Source: Micavibrio aeruginosavorus ARL-13
GTDB lineage: Bacteria; Pseudomonadota; Alphaproteobacteria; Micavibrionales; Micavibrionaceae
Reading direction: 5' to 3'
NCBI RefSeq assembly: GCF_000226315.1
Contig: NC_016026.1
Location: 868,001 to 932,000 of the forward strand
Length of the DNA stretch: 64,000 nucleotides
A model generated the notes under the pieces. The model saw nothing but the letters and a program-made list of their open reading frames with translations, searched no databases and was not told the origin of the DNA. Made by a program: the position numbers and the translations under genes. Numbering within the stretch: position 1 is the first letter of the stretch; each line of letters begins with the position of its first letter. This document shows, one piece after another, positions 9,735 to 18,890 of this stretch.

Positions 9735-9802
9735 GTCATTCCGGCGAAAGCCGGAATCTTCAAGCCATAAGGGACGAAGATCCCGGCCTGCGCCGGGATG
9801 AC
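9735..9802. repeat. Inverted pair of short palindromic repeats (REP-like), site 4
   Basis: GTCATTCCGGCGAAAGCCGG followed by AATCTTC faces GAAGATCCCGGCCTGCGCCG ending GGATGAC. It lies in the liuE-ivd gap and leaves only about 30 bases for the ivd leader. Confidence 0.78.
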
Positions 9803-9834
9803 GATGTAAGTGAACGATTGTAAAGGAGAGTGAA

Positions 9835-11016
9835 ATGATCCCGTACCCGACACTGAAATTCGGTCATGCCGAAGAAATCGAAATGCTGCGCGAGGAAGTT
9901 TATAAATTCGCGCAGAAGGAACTCGCCCCGCGTGCGGCCGAAATCGATCATAAAAATGAATTTCCCAATGATATGTGGAAGAAGTTTGGCGATTTAGGTT
10001 TGCTGGGCATCACGGTTGGTGAAGAATTTGGCGGTGCGGATATGGGTTATCTGGCCCATGTGATTGCGATGGAAGAAATTTCCCGTGCGTCCGCCTCCGT
10101 TGCCCTGTCCTACGGCGCGCACTCAAACCTGTGCGTGAACCAGATCAACCGCAATGGCAATAAAGCCCAGCGTGAAAAATATCTGCCGAAACTGATTTCT
10201 GGCGATCATGTCGGGGCGCTGGCCATGTCCGAACCGGGGGCTGGGTCGGATGTTGTGTCCATGAAACTGCGCGCGGATAAAAAGGGTGACCGTTACGTCC
10301 TGAACGGTAACAAAATGTGGATCACCAACGGGCCGGATGCGGATACGCTGGTCGTTTACGCCAAAACCGATCCGGATGCGGGTTCGCGCGGGATCACGGC
10401 GTTCATCATTGAAAAAGGCATGAAGGGCTTCACCACCGCGCAGAAGCTGGACAAGCTGGGCATGCGTGGATCCAACACCTGTGAACTGGTGTTCCAGGAT
10501 TGCGAAGTGCCGGAAGAAAATGTTCTAGGCGAGGTGGGCAAGGGCGTAAAGGTCCTGATGTCCGGTCTGGATTACGAACGTGTTGTTTTGTCCGGCGGTC
10601 CGCTGGGCATTATGCAGGCTTGCATGGATGTGGTTGTGCCGTATTTGCACGAACGCAAACAATTCGGCCAGTCGATTGGTGAGTTCCAGTTGATGCAGGG
10701 CAAAGTGGCCGATATGTACACGACATTGTCGGCACAGCGTGCGTATGTTTACGCCGTTGCCGCTGCCTGCGATCGTGGCGAAACCACGCGTAAAGATGCC
10801 GCCGGATGCATTCTGGCCAGCGCCGAAGCGGCAACGCAAATGGCATTGCAAGCGATTCAATGCCTGGGCGGCAACGGGTATATCAACGAATACCCGACGG
10901 GCCGTTTGTTGCGCGATGCGAAATTGTACGAAATCGGTGCGGGCACATCGGAAATTCGCCGCATGTTGATCGGCCGTGAATTGTTCGAAGAAACCGGGAA
11001 TCGCCGCGTCGCGTAA
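9835..11016 (+). CDS. ivd: Isovaleryl-CoA dehydrogenase
   Basis: 393 residues. This FAD enzyme oxidises isovaleryl-CoA to 3-methylcrotonyl-CoA, the entry step of the pathway whose other enzymes lie just upstream. Acyl-CoA dehydrogenase marks are clear: [14 protein letters not shown] (FAD-binding segment), [14 protein letters not shown], and [20 protein letters not shown] near the C-terminus. [14 protein letters not shown] corresponds to the helix that carries the catalytic Glu in known isovaleryl-CoA dehydrogenases, which separates it from short-chain relatives. AAAGGAGAG lies 6 bases before the ATG. Last gene of the operon. Confidence 0.92.
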   Translation: MIPYPTLKFGHAEEIEMLREEVYKFAQKELAPRAAEIDHKNEFPNDMWKKFGDLGLLGITVGEEFGGADMGYLAHVIAMEEISRASASVALSYGAHSNLCVNQINRNGNKAQREKYLPKLISGDHVGALAMSEPGAGSDVVSMKLRADKKGDRYVLNGNKMWITNGPDADTLVVYAKTDPDAGSRGITAFIIEKGMKGFTTAQKLDKLGMRGSNTCELVFQDCEVPEENVLGEVGKGVKVLMSGLDYERVVLSGGPLGIMQACMDVVVPYLHERKQFGQSIGEFQLMQGKVADMYTTLSAQRAYVYAVAAACDRGETTRKDAAGCILASAEAATQMALQAIQCLGGNGYINEYPTGRLLRDAKLYEIGAGTSEIRRMLIGRELFEETGNRRVA

Positions 11017-11041
11017 ATCATAAAAACCATTCATCACACTG

Positions 11042-11109
11042 GCATCCCCGCGAAAGCGGGGATCCATACGGGCCGCACCAAAAATGGATCCCCGCTTTCG
11101 CGGGGATGC
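11042..11109. repeat. Inverted pair of short palindromic repeats (REP-like), site 5
   Basis: GCATCCCCGCGAAAGCGGGG followed by ATCCAT faces its exact reverse complement 16 bases later. It lies between the convergent ends of ivd and the ArsC-like gene and may also stop transcription from both sides, although no T-run follows. Confidence 0.8.
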
Positions 11110-11128
11110 TGATTAAGAGGCGGGACGC

Positions 11129-11479
11129 TTATTTGAAAAGTTTTTGGTAATCGTCGGGGGTGAAACCCAAATGGATTGTTTTTCCCTTCACCAGCAATGG
11201 GCGTTTGATCAGGCTGGGGTTATCCATCGCGGCCTTGATTGCCGATTTTTCGGTCATGTTGTCCTTCACATCATCGGGTAGGGCGCGCCATGATGTGCCC
11301 TTGCGGTTGATGACGGTATCCCATCCGTGTTGGGCGATGGCGGATTTCAAAACGTCTAAATCGGCACCTTCTTTTTTATAATCGTGAAAATCATAGGCGT
11401 GATTGTGCGTGTCCAGCCAAGTGAAGGCCTTCTTCATCGTGTCACAATTTTTAATGCCATAGATTTTAACGGGGGCCAT
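11129..11479 (-). CDS. ArsC/Spx-family thioredoxin-fold protein (YffB-like)
   Basis: 116 residues, the usual size. The opening KIYGIKNCDTMKKAFTWLD is the Spx/YffB pattern, with a single Cys (NCDTMKK) where arsenate reductases carry their nucleophile, and the C-terminal half has SLIKRPLLVKG, the family Arg-Pro loop. YffB-type members probably act in glutathione-dependent thiol chemistry, but their true substrate is unsettled. It is a lone minus-strand gene convergent with ivd; AAGGATC lies before the ATG. Confidence 0.82.
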   Translation of the reverse strand: MAPVKIYGIKNCDTMKKAFTWLDTHNHAYDFHDYKKEGADLDVLKSAIAQHGWDTVINRKGTSWRALPDDVKDNMTEKSAIKAAMDNPSLIKRPLLVKGKTIHLGFTPDDYQKLFK

Positions 11480-11669
11480 GGGGAAGATCCTTGTGGTGGA
11501 AAATTGCGCCTATGCTATGGCACGCGCAATTTGCTGTCTAGCTTTTGGCATAAAGGCTTTGCGCATCGCACCAATTCGGGACGTGTGACCTAGAAAACCA
11601 AGGCGCTCTGCTGTAATTTAACGGCAATCAATAAAGAATCTATCGAATAACCATAATGCCGGGGACGAT

Positions 11670-14600
11670 ATGGCACAGGCACTGCGCAAGGTTTCACTGA
11701 AAGATAAATACGAGCTGCATGAAGGTGTGGCGTACATGTCCGGTCTTCAGGCCTTGGCGCGTATTCCGTTGATCCAGCGGCAACGTGATATCGCGGCGGG
11801 TTTGAATACGGCGGGCTTTATCTCGGGCTACCGTGGATCACCGCTCGGTGGGTATGACCGTGAACTGGTCCGTGCGCAAAAATATCTCGATCCGCTGAAC
11901 GTGAAATTTGTTCCGGGCGTGAACGAAGATCTGGCCGCCACCGCCGTGTGGGGTACACAACAAGTCAATTTGATGCCGGGGGCCAAGGTCGACGGTGTCT
12001 TCGGTATCTGGTACGGCAAGGCCCCGGGTGTAGATCGTAGCGGCGACGTTATGCGTCACGCCAGTGCCAACGGAACCGCGCCCAAGGGTGGCGTTCTGGC
12101 CATCTTCGGTGATGACCATGCGTGCAAATCATCTACGCTGGCATGCCAGTCGGATCATGCGTTGTACGCCATGCAAATTCCGCAACTGTACCCGGCGAAT
12201 ATTCAGGAATTTGTTGAATATGGTTTGCTGGGTATTGCCATGTCGCGTTATTCCGGGTGCTGGACGGCGATGAAGGTGACATCGGAAACGGTGGAAACGT
12301 CGGGTACGGTGGATCTGTCACACGAAAACCGTGAAATTCTGATCCCCGATGAAACGGAATTCAAAATGCCGGCGGGCGGGGTACATATCCGCCTGAACGA
12401 CACGCCGCGCGAAATTGATTTCCGTTTACAAAATTACAAACTGTTTGCGTGCCACGCCTTTGCGCGCAAGAACAAGATTGACCGCGTAATCTGGGATTCG
12501 CCCAAACCGCGTTTCGGTATTATTACTTCCGGTAAATCCTACGCCGACGTGCGCCAGGCGTTGCAGGATCTGGGTATTACCGAAGAGATTGCGCAACAGA
12601 TTGGCCTGCGCGTGTACAAGGTTGGAATGACATGGCCGTTGGAGCCGATCGGGATTCAAAATTTCGTCGAAGGATTGGAAGAAATTCTGATCGTCGAGGA
12701 AAAGCGCGAATTTATCGAGTACCAGCTGAAGCAACAAGTCTATAACTGGGAAGCCGGGCGTCGCCCGCCGGTGATCGTTGGTAAGTATGATGAGAAGGGC
12801 GATGTGCTGTTGCCTTTGCACAACGATCAATCTGTTGGCCTGGTCGCCCGCGTCATCGCGCAGCGGATCGAACGATTCTATCGCACCGATCGGATTAACG
12901 AAGCCCTGAAATTCTATGAAGGGTATGAGGCGAAGGAGCAGGGTTATGTGCCACCGTCACTGCGCCGCCCGTGGTATTGCTCTGGCTGCCCGCACAACAC
13001 ATCAACGAAAGTACCGGATGGTTCCTTCGCCATGGTTGGCATCGGGTGCCACTACATGGTGCAATGGATGGACCGTAATTCCGCCCTGTGCACGCAAATG
13101 GGTGGCGAAGGGGTACCATGGATTGGTTCATCGCCATTTAGTGAAACAAAACATATTTTCGCCAACCTGGGTGATGGAACGTATTTCCACTCCGGTTCGT
13201 TGGCCATTCGCGCATCGGTCGCGGCCAAGGTGAATATTACGTACAAAATCCTGTACAACGACGCGGTCGCCATGACCGGTGGGCAACATGTGGACGGCGA
13301 TCTTCCCGTCTGGCGCGTCGCGCAACAGGTCATGTCCGAAGGTGTGGCCAAGGCCTGGATTTTGACCGAGGATATGGGCCGGTATAAAGACCGTTCGCAA
13401 ATCCCGGCGAATGTTCCGGTGATGGGCCGTGAATGGTTGCCGAAAATTATGCAGGAATGCCGCGAAACACCGGGCACGACCGTGATTATTTACGATCAAA
13501 CCTGTGCCGCCGAAAAACGCCGCCGCCGCAAACGCGGCCAATACCCGGACCCGGCGAAGCGCGTGGTGATTAACCAATCGGTGTGCGAGGGCTGTGGCGA
13601 TTGCTCCGTTCAATCCAACTGTATTGCCGTGCAACCGCTGGAAACCGAATATGGCCGCAAACGCCAGATCAACCAGTCCATGTGCAACAAGGACTTTTCC
13701 TGCCTGAAAGGCTTCTGCCCGTCCTTCGTGACGATTGAGGGCGGAGAATTGCGCAAGAACGCCCCGGCCAAGGCGGATGATGTGTTCTCATCCATTCCGA
13801 TGCCGAACGTTCCGCAAATGACGAGCGCCTATAACATCCTCGTCCCCGGTGTTGGTGGTACGGGTGTTCTGACCGTTGGGGCGTTGCTGGGCATGGCCGC
13901 GCATTTGGAAGGCAAATGCAGTGCCATTCTGGATTCCACAGGCCTGGCACAAAAGGGCGGCGAGGTGCTGAGCCACGTTCGTCTGGCGCCGGAGCAAGAC
14001 ATGCTCCATAACGGCCACATTATTGCGGGCGGCACCGATTTGCTGCTGGCGTGCGATATTGTGTCCGCCGTGGGCAAGGCCGCCCATGAAACACTGAATG
14101 CCAATAAAACCATTGCTGTGGCAAATATCGACAATACCCCGGTTGCGGCGTTCGTTCTTGATAACAAAATGGATTTCAAGAACGACGATATCCGCGCGGA
14201 GTTGATCGCCGCCACGAAAACGCAATATTTCGTGGATGCGACCCTGGCCACCGGTGTTCTGTTGGGCGATGAAATGGGCACCAACGTGTTCATGATGGGC
14301 TATGCCTGGCAGAAGGGATTGATCCCGGTCAGTTTCGAAGCCATTGATCGCGCCATTGAATTGAACGGTGTGTCGATTGATGACAACAAGAAGGCGTTCG
14401 CCTTTGGTCGTCTGGCCGCGCACAATCCGACCGTGATGGATGAAATGGTGGCCGCAGCGCGTGGTCCGCTGGGCGAGGAGGGAATCTCCAAAACACTGGA
14501 AGACATTATTGCCAAGCGTGTTGTGTATCTGACCGATTATCAGGACGCCGCCTATGCCAATCGTTACCTGAACGCCGTGAAGCGTTTTGATGCGTGGCCG

Positions 14601-15137
14601 GATTTGAAAGAAGCCGTGGCGAAGAATTACCACAAACTGCTGGCGTACAAGGACGAGTACGAAGTGGCCCGCCTGTACACCAACGGCGATTTCATCAAGT
14701 CGGTGCAGGCGCAATTTACGGGCAACTATAAACTGACCTTCAACCTTGCTCCGCCGATCATGGAACAAACCGATCCGGCGACGGGCCGTCCGAAAAAACG
14801 CACCTTTGGTCCGTGGATGATGGGGGCTTTGCGCCTGCTGGCCAAGTTCAAGGGCCTGCGCGGCACGGCCTTCGACCCGTTCGGTCATCTGAAAGATCGT
14901 AAGGAAGAGCGCGCTTTAATCACGGAATACGAAGCGATGATGGATGCCGTTCTGGCCGCCGTGAATGCCGACAATGTGGCGCTATGCCGCGATATTCTGG
15001 CCCTGCCGGATATGGTGCGTGGCTATGGTCCGGTGAAGGATGGCAACATCAAAATCTTCCGCGGCCAAAAGGCTGTCCTGCTGACCCGCCTGCGCGGTGG
15101 GGCCGGGGCCAAGCCGGAAACGCGCGCGGCAGCGTAG
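11670..15137 (+). CDS. Indolepyruvate ferredoxin oxidoreductase, fused alpha-beta type
   Basis: 1155 residues. It oxidatively decarboxylates aryl-pyruvates (or another 2-oxo acid) to the acyl-CoA using thiamine diphosphate and Fe-S clusters. The N-terminal pyrimidine-binding region opens with SGLQALARIPLIQRQRDIAA and GYRGSPLGGYD. The thiamine-binding domain has CSGCPHNTST near residue 437 and GIGCHYMVQWMDR. A cysteine cluster VCEGCGDCSVQSNC begins near 638. The gamma-type domain VPGVGGTGVLTVGALLG begins near 725. This single-chain form is common in alpha- and betaproteobacteria and differs from the two-subunit archaeal enzyme. GGGGAC precedes the ATG, and a strong terminator follows, so it is probably monocistronic. 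Confidence 0.9.
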   Translation: MAQALRKVSLKDKYELHEGVAYMSGLQALARIPLIQRQRDIAAGLNTAGFISGYRGSPLGGYDRELVRAQKYLDPLNVKFVPGVNEDLAATAVWGTQQVNLMPGAKVDGVFGIWYGKAPGVDRSGDVMRHASANGTAPKGGVLAIFGDDHACKSSTLACQSDHALYAMQIPQLYPANIQEFVEYGLLGIAMSRYSGCWTAMKVTSETVETSGTVDLSHENREILIPDETEFKMPAGGVHIRLNDTPREIDFRLQNYKLFACHAFARKNKIDRVIWDSPKPRFGIITSGKSYADVRQALQDLGITEEIAQQIGLRVYKVGMTWPLEPIGIQNFVEGLEEILIVEEKREFIEYQLKQQVYNWEAGRRPPVIVGKYDEKGDVLLPLHNDQSVGLVARVIAQRIERFYRTDRINEALKFYEGYEAKEQGYVPPSLRRPWYCSGCPHNTSTKVPDGSFAMVGIGCHYMVQWMDRNSALCTQMGGEGVPWIGSSPFSETKHIFANLGDGTYFHSGSLAIRASVAAKVNITYKILYNDAVAMTGGQHVDGDLPVWRVAQQVMSEGVAKAWILTEDMGRYKDRSQIPANVPVMGREWLPKIMQECRETPGTTVIIYDQTCAAEKRRRRKRGQYPDPAKRVVINQSVCEGCGDCSVQSNCIAVQPLETEYGRKRQINQSMCNKDFSCLKGFCPSFVTIEGGELRKNAPAKADDVFSSIPMPNVPQMTSAYNILVPGVGGTGVLTVGALLGMAAHLEGKCSAILDSTGLAQKGGEVLSHVRLAPEQDMLHNGHIIAGGTDLLLACDIVSAVGKAAHETLNANKTIAVANIDNTPVAAFVLDNKMDFKNDDIRAELIAATKTQYFVDATLATGVLLGDEMGTNVFMMGYAWQKGLIPVSFEAIDRAIELNGVSIDDNKKAFAFGRLAAHNPTVMDEMVAAARGPLGEEGISKTLEDIIAKRVVYLTDYQDAAYANRYLNAVKRFDAWPDLKEAVAKNYHKLLAYKDEYEVARLYTNGDFIKSVQAQFTGNYKLTFNLAPPIMEQTDPATGRPKKRTFGPWMMGALRLLAKFKGLRGTAFDPFGHLKDRKEERALITEYEAMMDAVLAAVNADNVALCRDILALPDMVRGYGPVKDGNIKIFRGQKAVLLTRLRGGAGAKPETRAAA

Positions 15138-15151
15138 CACTGTTTACATAA

Positions 15152-15194
15152 TTAAAACCCTTCCCGTGTTGTTGTGCAATATGGGAAGGGTTTT
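15152..15194 (+). terminator. Intrinsic terminator after the indolepyruvate oxidoreductase
   Basis: AAAACCCTTCCC pairs perfectly with GGGAAGGGTTTT across a 17-base loop, with the T-run continuing two bases beyond the stem. It starts 15 bases after the stop codon. Confidence 0.85.
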
Positions 15195-15270
15195 TTATTG
15201 ACAGAAAACGGCCTGAGTCCTCTTATACCTCCCTTAATCATAAAAAGAATTGAACAGGGAATTTATAGGT

Positions 15271-17004
15271 ATGTCTGGCCGTCTTCGCCGTCTGCGCGAT
15301 CTATTCAAACTTGAATCTGCCAACACCGGATGGGATTGCCCCGTCATGGCACCGGACATTTCGGCCCAGAAGCGCAAAGAGCTTCTGGAGGCGACAATGC
15401 TGGAAACACCGCGCAGTGCCACGCGGACCGTTCTGGGGGTTTTATCTCCCTATTGGTTGAAAGCGGGCAAGATCGAACGCGGGATTGCAACGGGCTTGCT
15501 GGCCACGTCGCTGTTCATGACCTGGTATTCCGTACAGATGACTGTGGAGTTCGGTGAATGGAGCGGTGGTTTAACCAACACGGTTCAGCATTTGGCGCAG
15601 TCGGTTAAAACCGCGCGGCCTGAACTGATCGCAAAATCGGTTGATCAATATCCGGCCTTGAAATCCGCAATGGACGAGCATCCTATTTTGAATGAAGCCA
15701 TCCATACATATCCGGATTTAACTGCGTTTTTGAATAATAAAAAATTTGCAGACGTTATAAAAAATGATGCAGCGCTCCAGGATGTATTAAACAAAAATTC
15801 GTCGTTGGAAGAATTGGTTTCGGCCTTGCCCGGTGTTGAAAAAACCATTGCCCAAAGCCCTGAATTGATGGGGCAGGTCAGTGCGATGAAAACGCTCCTG
15901 ACCCAGAATTTAATGGAGCTGCCTGAAACGCAGGAGCATCTGGACACGCTCAAAAGCTTGAGTGGGAGCGGATTTTTTGATGCTTGGGGAAAGGTGGCAA
16001 AAACCACCTATGCCGGCACAACCCATGTCCTGAAAAACGGCTGGAACGATAGCGATGAACAGCTGAAGGATATGAAAGGCTCGCTGCGCGATGCCTGGTA
16101 CAACAAGGATCTGGCAACTATTGCGCTGAAATTCACAGCCATGGCCATCATTTCGTACAAGGCTGCGCAATATTTTGCCCTGCGCTGGCGGCTCTGGTCC
16201 ACGGGGTATTATACCAACCGCTGGACGACGTCATCCGCCTATATGCGCATGCGGACCCTGTTTAACAATATTGACAACCCGGCGCAGCGGATTGAACAGG
16301 ATCCTGCGAAATTCACGGCGGGTGCCGTATCGCTGATGACGGGTGTGACCAGTGCCGGGATCACGTTGGGCGCGTTTTCCAGCCAGCTATGGGCGATGGG
16401 GCCGTTGTTCGGCGTGGCGGGTGGTTTCTTCTGGCTTGGGGCGGCTTATGCCGCGGCTTTGACGGCGTTGACCATGAAAGCCGGGTACAAATTGCCGTCC
16501 ATTCAACGGGGGCAACAACGCCGCGATGCGGATTTGCGGGCGGTTCTGGATAAGATCCACACCAATGCTGATGTCATTGCACAAAATAAAACTGAATCGG
16601 TCGAGCGCGAGCTGGTCAATCGTCGCCTGACCCCGGTGATGAAGAACTCGGTGCGCGAAATCGGGACGCAGGTCAAACTGATTTTGGTGGATGCAACCGC
16701 GGGGAACCTGTCCATTCCTATTCCATGGATTGTTGGTGCGTTTGGCGTGGCGGCGGGCACGGCGTCCATGGGGACAGTATCCATGATCAACTACGCCTTT
16801 AACCGCGTTACATCGGCGATGAGCTTCGTTGTTAATCGTTTCGAACAATTGTCGCAAATGAAAGCAACGGCGGATCGTATCTATATGTTCGACCGCGCGG
16901 TCCAAGCGGCGCATTACATTGATGCGGAAAAGAAACAAGCGGCCAAGCGCGTCATTATCCCAAAAGAGATGCCCGCCATGAAAATTTCCGGACCGGAGGC
17001 ATAA
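15271..17004 (+). CDS. SbmA/BacA-like ABC transporter, membrane subunit with inserted repeat domain
   Basis: 577 residues from the ATG at 15271; a TTG seven codons earlier is less likely. The region around 56-85 (PYWLKAGKIERGIA then hydrophobic) and the block LRWRLWSTGYYTNRWTTSSA, followed by IDNPAQRIEQDPAKFT, match the transmembrane part of SbmA/BacA/YddA-type transporters, where LRWR..L...Y...W and NPDQRI are conserved. Between the first two membrane segments is an insertion of about 170 residues. Residues about 125-204 of it are eight tandem ten-residue units of the form x-x-P-x-L-x-x-x-[ILV]-x. The usual C-terminal ATPase is absent; it is the next gene, one base downstream. Its cargo is unknown; relatives move peptides, vitamin B12 or lipids. 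Confidence 0.72.
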   Translation: MSGRLRRLRDLFKLESANTGWDCPVMAPDISAQKRKELLEATMLETPRSATRTVLGVLSPYWLKAGKIERGIATGLLATSLFMTWYSVQMTVEFGEWSGGLTNTVQHLAQSVKTARPELIAKSVDQYPALKSAMDEHPILNEAIHTYPDLTAFLNNKKFADVIKNDAALQDVLNKNSSLEELVSALPGVEKTIAQSPELMGQVSAMKTLLTQNLMELPETQEHLDTLKSLSGSGFFDAWGKVAKTTYAGTTHVLKNGWNDSDEQLKDMKGSLRDAWYNKDLATIALKFTAMAIISYKAAQYFALRWRLWSTGYYTNRWTTSSAYMRMRTLFNNIDNPAQRIEQDPAKFTAGAVSLMTGVTSAGITLGAFSSQLWAMGPLFGVAGGFFWLGAAYAAALTALTMKAGYKLPSIQRGQQRRDADLRAVLDKIHTNADVIAQNKTESVERELVNRRLTPVMKNSVREIGTQVKLILVDATAGNLSIPIPWIVGAFGVAAGTASMGTVSMINYAFNRVTSAMSFVVNRFEQLSQMKATADRIYMFDRAVQAAHYIDAEKKQAAKRVIIPKEMPAMKISGPEA

Positions 17005-17005
17005 A

Positions 17006-18415
17006 ATGGCCAAGGCATTTGATGAATTTTACAAAAGCACCGCCCCGATTGCGCACAGTGAAGTGCCCTTCATTGTCGTGACCGAAAGTGCGGATGATTG
17101 CCCGGATATTCGAGTCTATGACCTGACCGTGCGCACACCGGGGGATAATCCGCGTGTGTTGTTACAGGGCGTAAACCTGCATTTCAAACCCGGCGATCGC
17201 GTGATTTTCACCGGAGCATCAGGCAGTGGTAAAACCACCGCTGTCAAAGCCCTGATGAACAGCTGGGATTACGGGCAGGGGTTGGTGGTGATGCCGCGCA
17301 ACGTGAAAACCATGTTGTTTTCCCAAGCGGCCTATGCGCCCAATGCCAATCTTCGCACCATCCTGAATATGACGACCGAGGGCAAAGAAAATTTCACTGA
17401 CCGGGAATTGCGTCATGCGCTTCAAAGCGTTGGTCTGAACAAGCTTGTTGAGCAAATTCCGGGACAACAGGTCGAAATCCTGATTGATGAGATGATGAAT
17501 CATCTGAAGAACACGTCTCATCTGAAAAAGGATGTTGGTCAGGTCGCTGTCGATTTTGTGCAACGTCGCATTCCTGAAATGTTTTCAACAGTACAATTTG
17601 TTCCAAATGAACAACGAAACTACCTGCGTCAATCTTTGCGGACTCATGTACCTGAAAGTGACTTTGACGATGTTTTCCATCGCGTTGCCGATGCGATGGA
17701 TGATGCATTGATGGCGCCGCTGCAAAAACGCCTGGCCTTGTTTGCTGCGGATATCGCCACACGCAAGCGCGGGAAAATCTACGCTTATACGCCCGCAAAG
17801 ATTAAATATTTTGCGTGGTCATTGCGTCGTGCTTTGAATAAAGCCGTCAAGGCCTATATGAACAATGATGATACGGACGATGCCTTCCGCGAAATCCGCC
17901 TGAATGAATATCAGACGCGGCGTGTTGTGGACACCATTGTCAATCACACACGCGATGAAATGATGAAGCAGGCCTCATCCGGTCCGATGCATCAGGTCTT
18001 TAATGCTGCCAGCTGGCCGCTCAGTCTGGCCGCGGTGCGTATGAAAGCGCGCAGTGCCGTAAACGAGATTGTTCAGGCCGTAACATTTTTCATGGAAAAA
18101 CAGGTCATGACGGGGGATACCATGTCCCTGTCCGGTGGTGAGCGGCAGAAATTGATGATTGCCATAGCGACGTTGCATCAACCGGATATTCTGTTTCTGG
18201 ATGAAATCACGGCGGCGCTGGACAAGGAAACGGGGGCAATCCTTTACAAGGACATGCTGGATCATTTACCAAAACACACGATTGTTCTGAGCATTGCGCA
18301 TAATACGCATATTATGCCGTATCATACTCTGCATGCACATCTGGAAAACCAGGGCATTACCGTGCGCCGTATTGCGCAACAGGCCCCGGGCGTTACGCCG
18401 ACCCCTTCGGTGTAA
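17006..18415 (+). CDS. SbmA/YddA-like ABC transporter, separate ATPase subunit with large insertion
   Basis: 469 residues. Walker A GASGSGKTT lies near 70-78 and the Q-loop SQAAYAP near 107. The signature LSGGERQKL lies near 374, Walker B ILFLDEIT near 394 and the switch His in SIAHN near 432. The end LPKHTIVLSIAH matches the SbmA/YddA ATPase end. About 180 extra residues lie between Q-loop and signature compared with a normal ATPase; they are helical and charged and I recognise no domain. The gene starts one base after the permease stop and forms a two-gene operon with it. Its last 23 bases overlap the convergent thioesterase gene. All ATPase motifs are intact, so it should be active. Confidence 0.78.
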   Translation: MAKAFDEFYKSTAPIAHSEVPFIVVTESADDCPDIRVYDLTVRTPGDNPRVLLQGVNLHFKPGDRVIFTGASGSGKTTAVKALMNSWDYGQGLVVMPRNVKTMLFSQAAYAPNANLRTILNMTTEGKENFTDRELRHALQSVGLNKLVEQIPGQQVEILIDEMMNHLKNTSHLKKDVGQVAVDFVQRRIPEMFSTVQFVPNEQRNYLRQSLRTHVPESDFDDVFHRVADAMDDALMAPLQKRLALFAADIATRKRGKIYAYTPAKIKYFAWSLRRALNKAVKAYMNNDDTDDAFREIRLNEYQTRRVVDTIVNHTRDEMMKQASSGPMHQVFNAASWPLSLAAVRMKARSAVNEIVQAVTFFMEKQVMTGDTMSLSGGERQKLMIAIATLHQPDILFLDEITAALDKETGAILYKDMLDHLPKHTIVLSIAHNTHIMPYHTLHAHLENQGITVRRIAQQAPGVTPTPSV

Positions 18416-18824
18416 CGGCACAGGTCAGTTCGCTTTTCGCGACCAGCTTGTTGGTGTCTGATCGGATGTCGATATCCCACACATGTTTGGTGCGGCCCAG
18501 ATGCACAGGGCGGCATGTGGCGGTAACGAATCCGTCCTTCACCGGGCGTAAATGGTTACAGGTGATGGCGGAGCCGACCGCATAGTTTTTGTCGGCATCA
18601 ATACACATCAAGGACGCAATGCTGCCCGCCGTTTCGGCCAGAACGCATGATGCACCACCGTGCAAAATGCCGTGAATTTGGTGTGTGCGGTGATCGACCG
18701 GCATACGCAGCTTGATAAAATCCGGCCCGATTTCATGAATTTCAATGCCCAAGCGATCGAGAATATTATCGTGTGTATTGAAATTGCGAATATCTTCAAT
18801 GGAATAGGGTTTGAACCAGATCAT
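18393..18824 (-). CDS. Hotdog-fold acyl-CoA thioesterase (PaaI/YdiI type)
   Basis: 143 residues. The hotdog-fold signature is present: HQIHGILHGGASCVLAETAG, with the His-Gly-Gly turn and the catalytic acid in the following helix (LAETAGS), then AITCNHLRPVKDG. Members hydrolyse aryl- or acyl-CoA esters as general detoxifying or pathway thioesterases. Position next to a transporter and a methyltransferase does not fix the substrate. The 3' end overlaps the convergent ABC ATPase gene. It is divergent from the methyltransferase at 18891, leaving 66 bases for two promoters. Confidence 0.82.
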   Translation of the reverse strand: MIWFKPYSIEDIRNFNTHDNILDRLGIEIHEIGPDFIKLRMPVDHRTHQIHGILHGGASCVLAETAGSIASLMCIDADKNYAVGSAITCNHLRPVKDGFVTATCRPVHLGRTKHVWDIDIRSDTNKLVAKSELTCAVTPKGSA

Positions 18825-18890
18825 TGCTGTACGTCTCCTTGGTTGTGTGTAGAATCGTACAGGGTATGCGTAAAGTCAACGGGGACATGA

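Noticed and set aside
4796-11109. CRISPR array
   Set aside because: The palindromic units are in opposite-facing pairs between genes, with variable cores and no regular spacers, so they are REP-like repeats.
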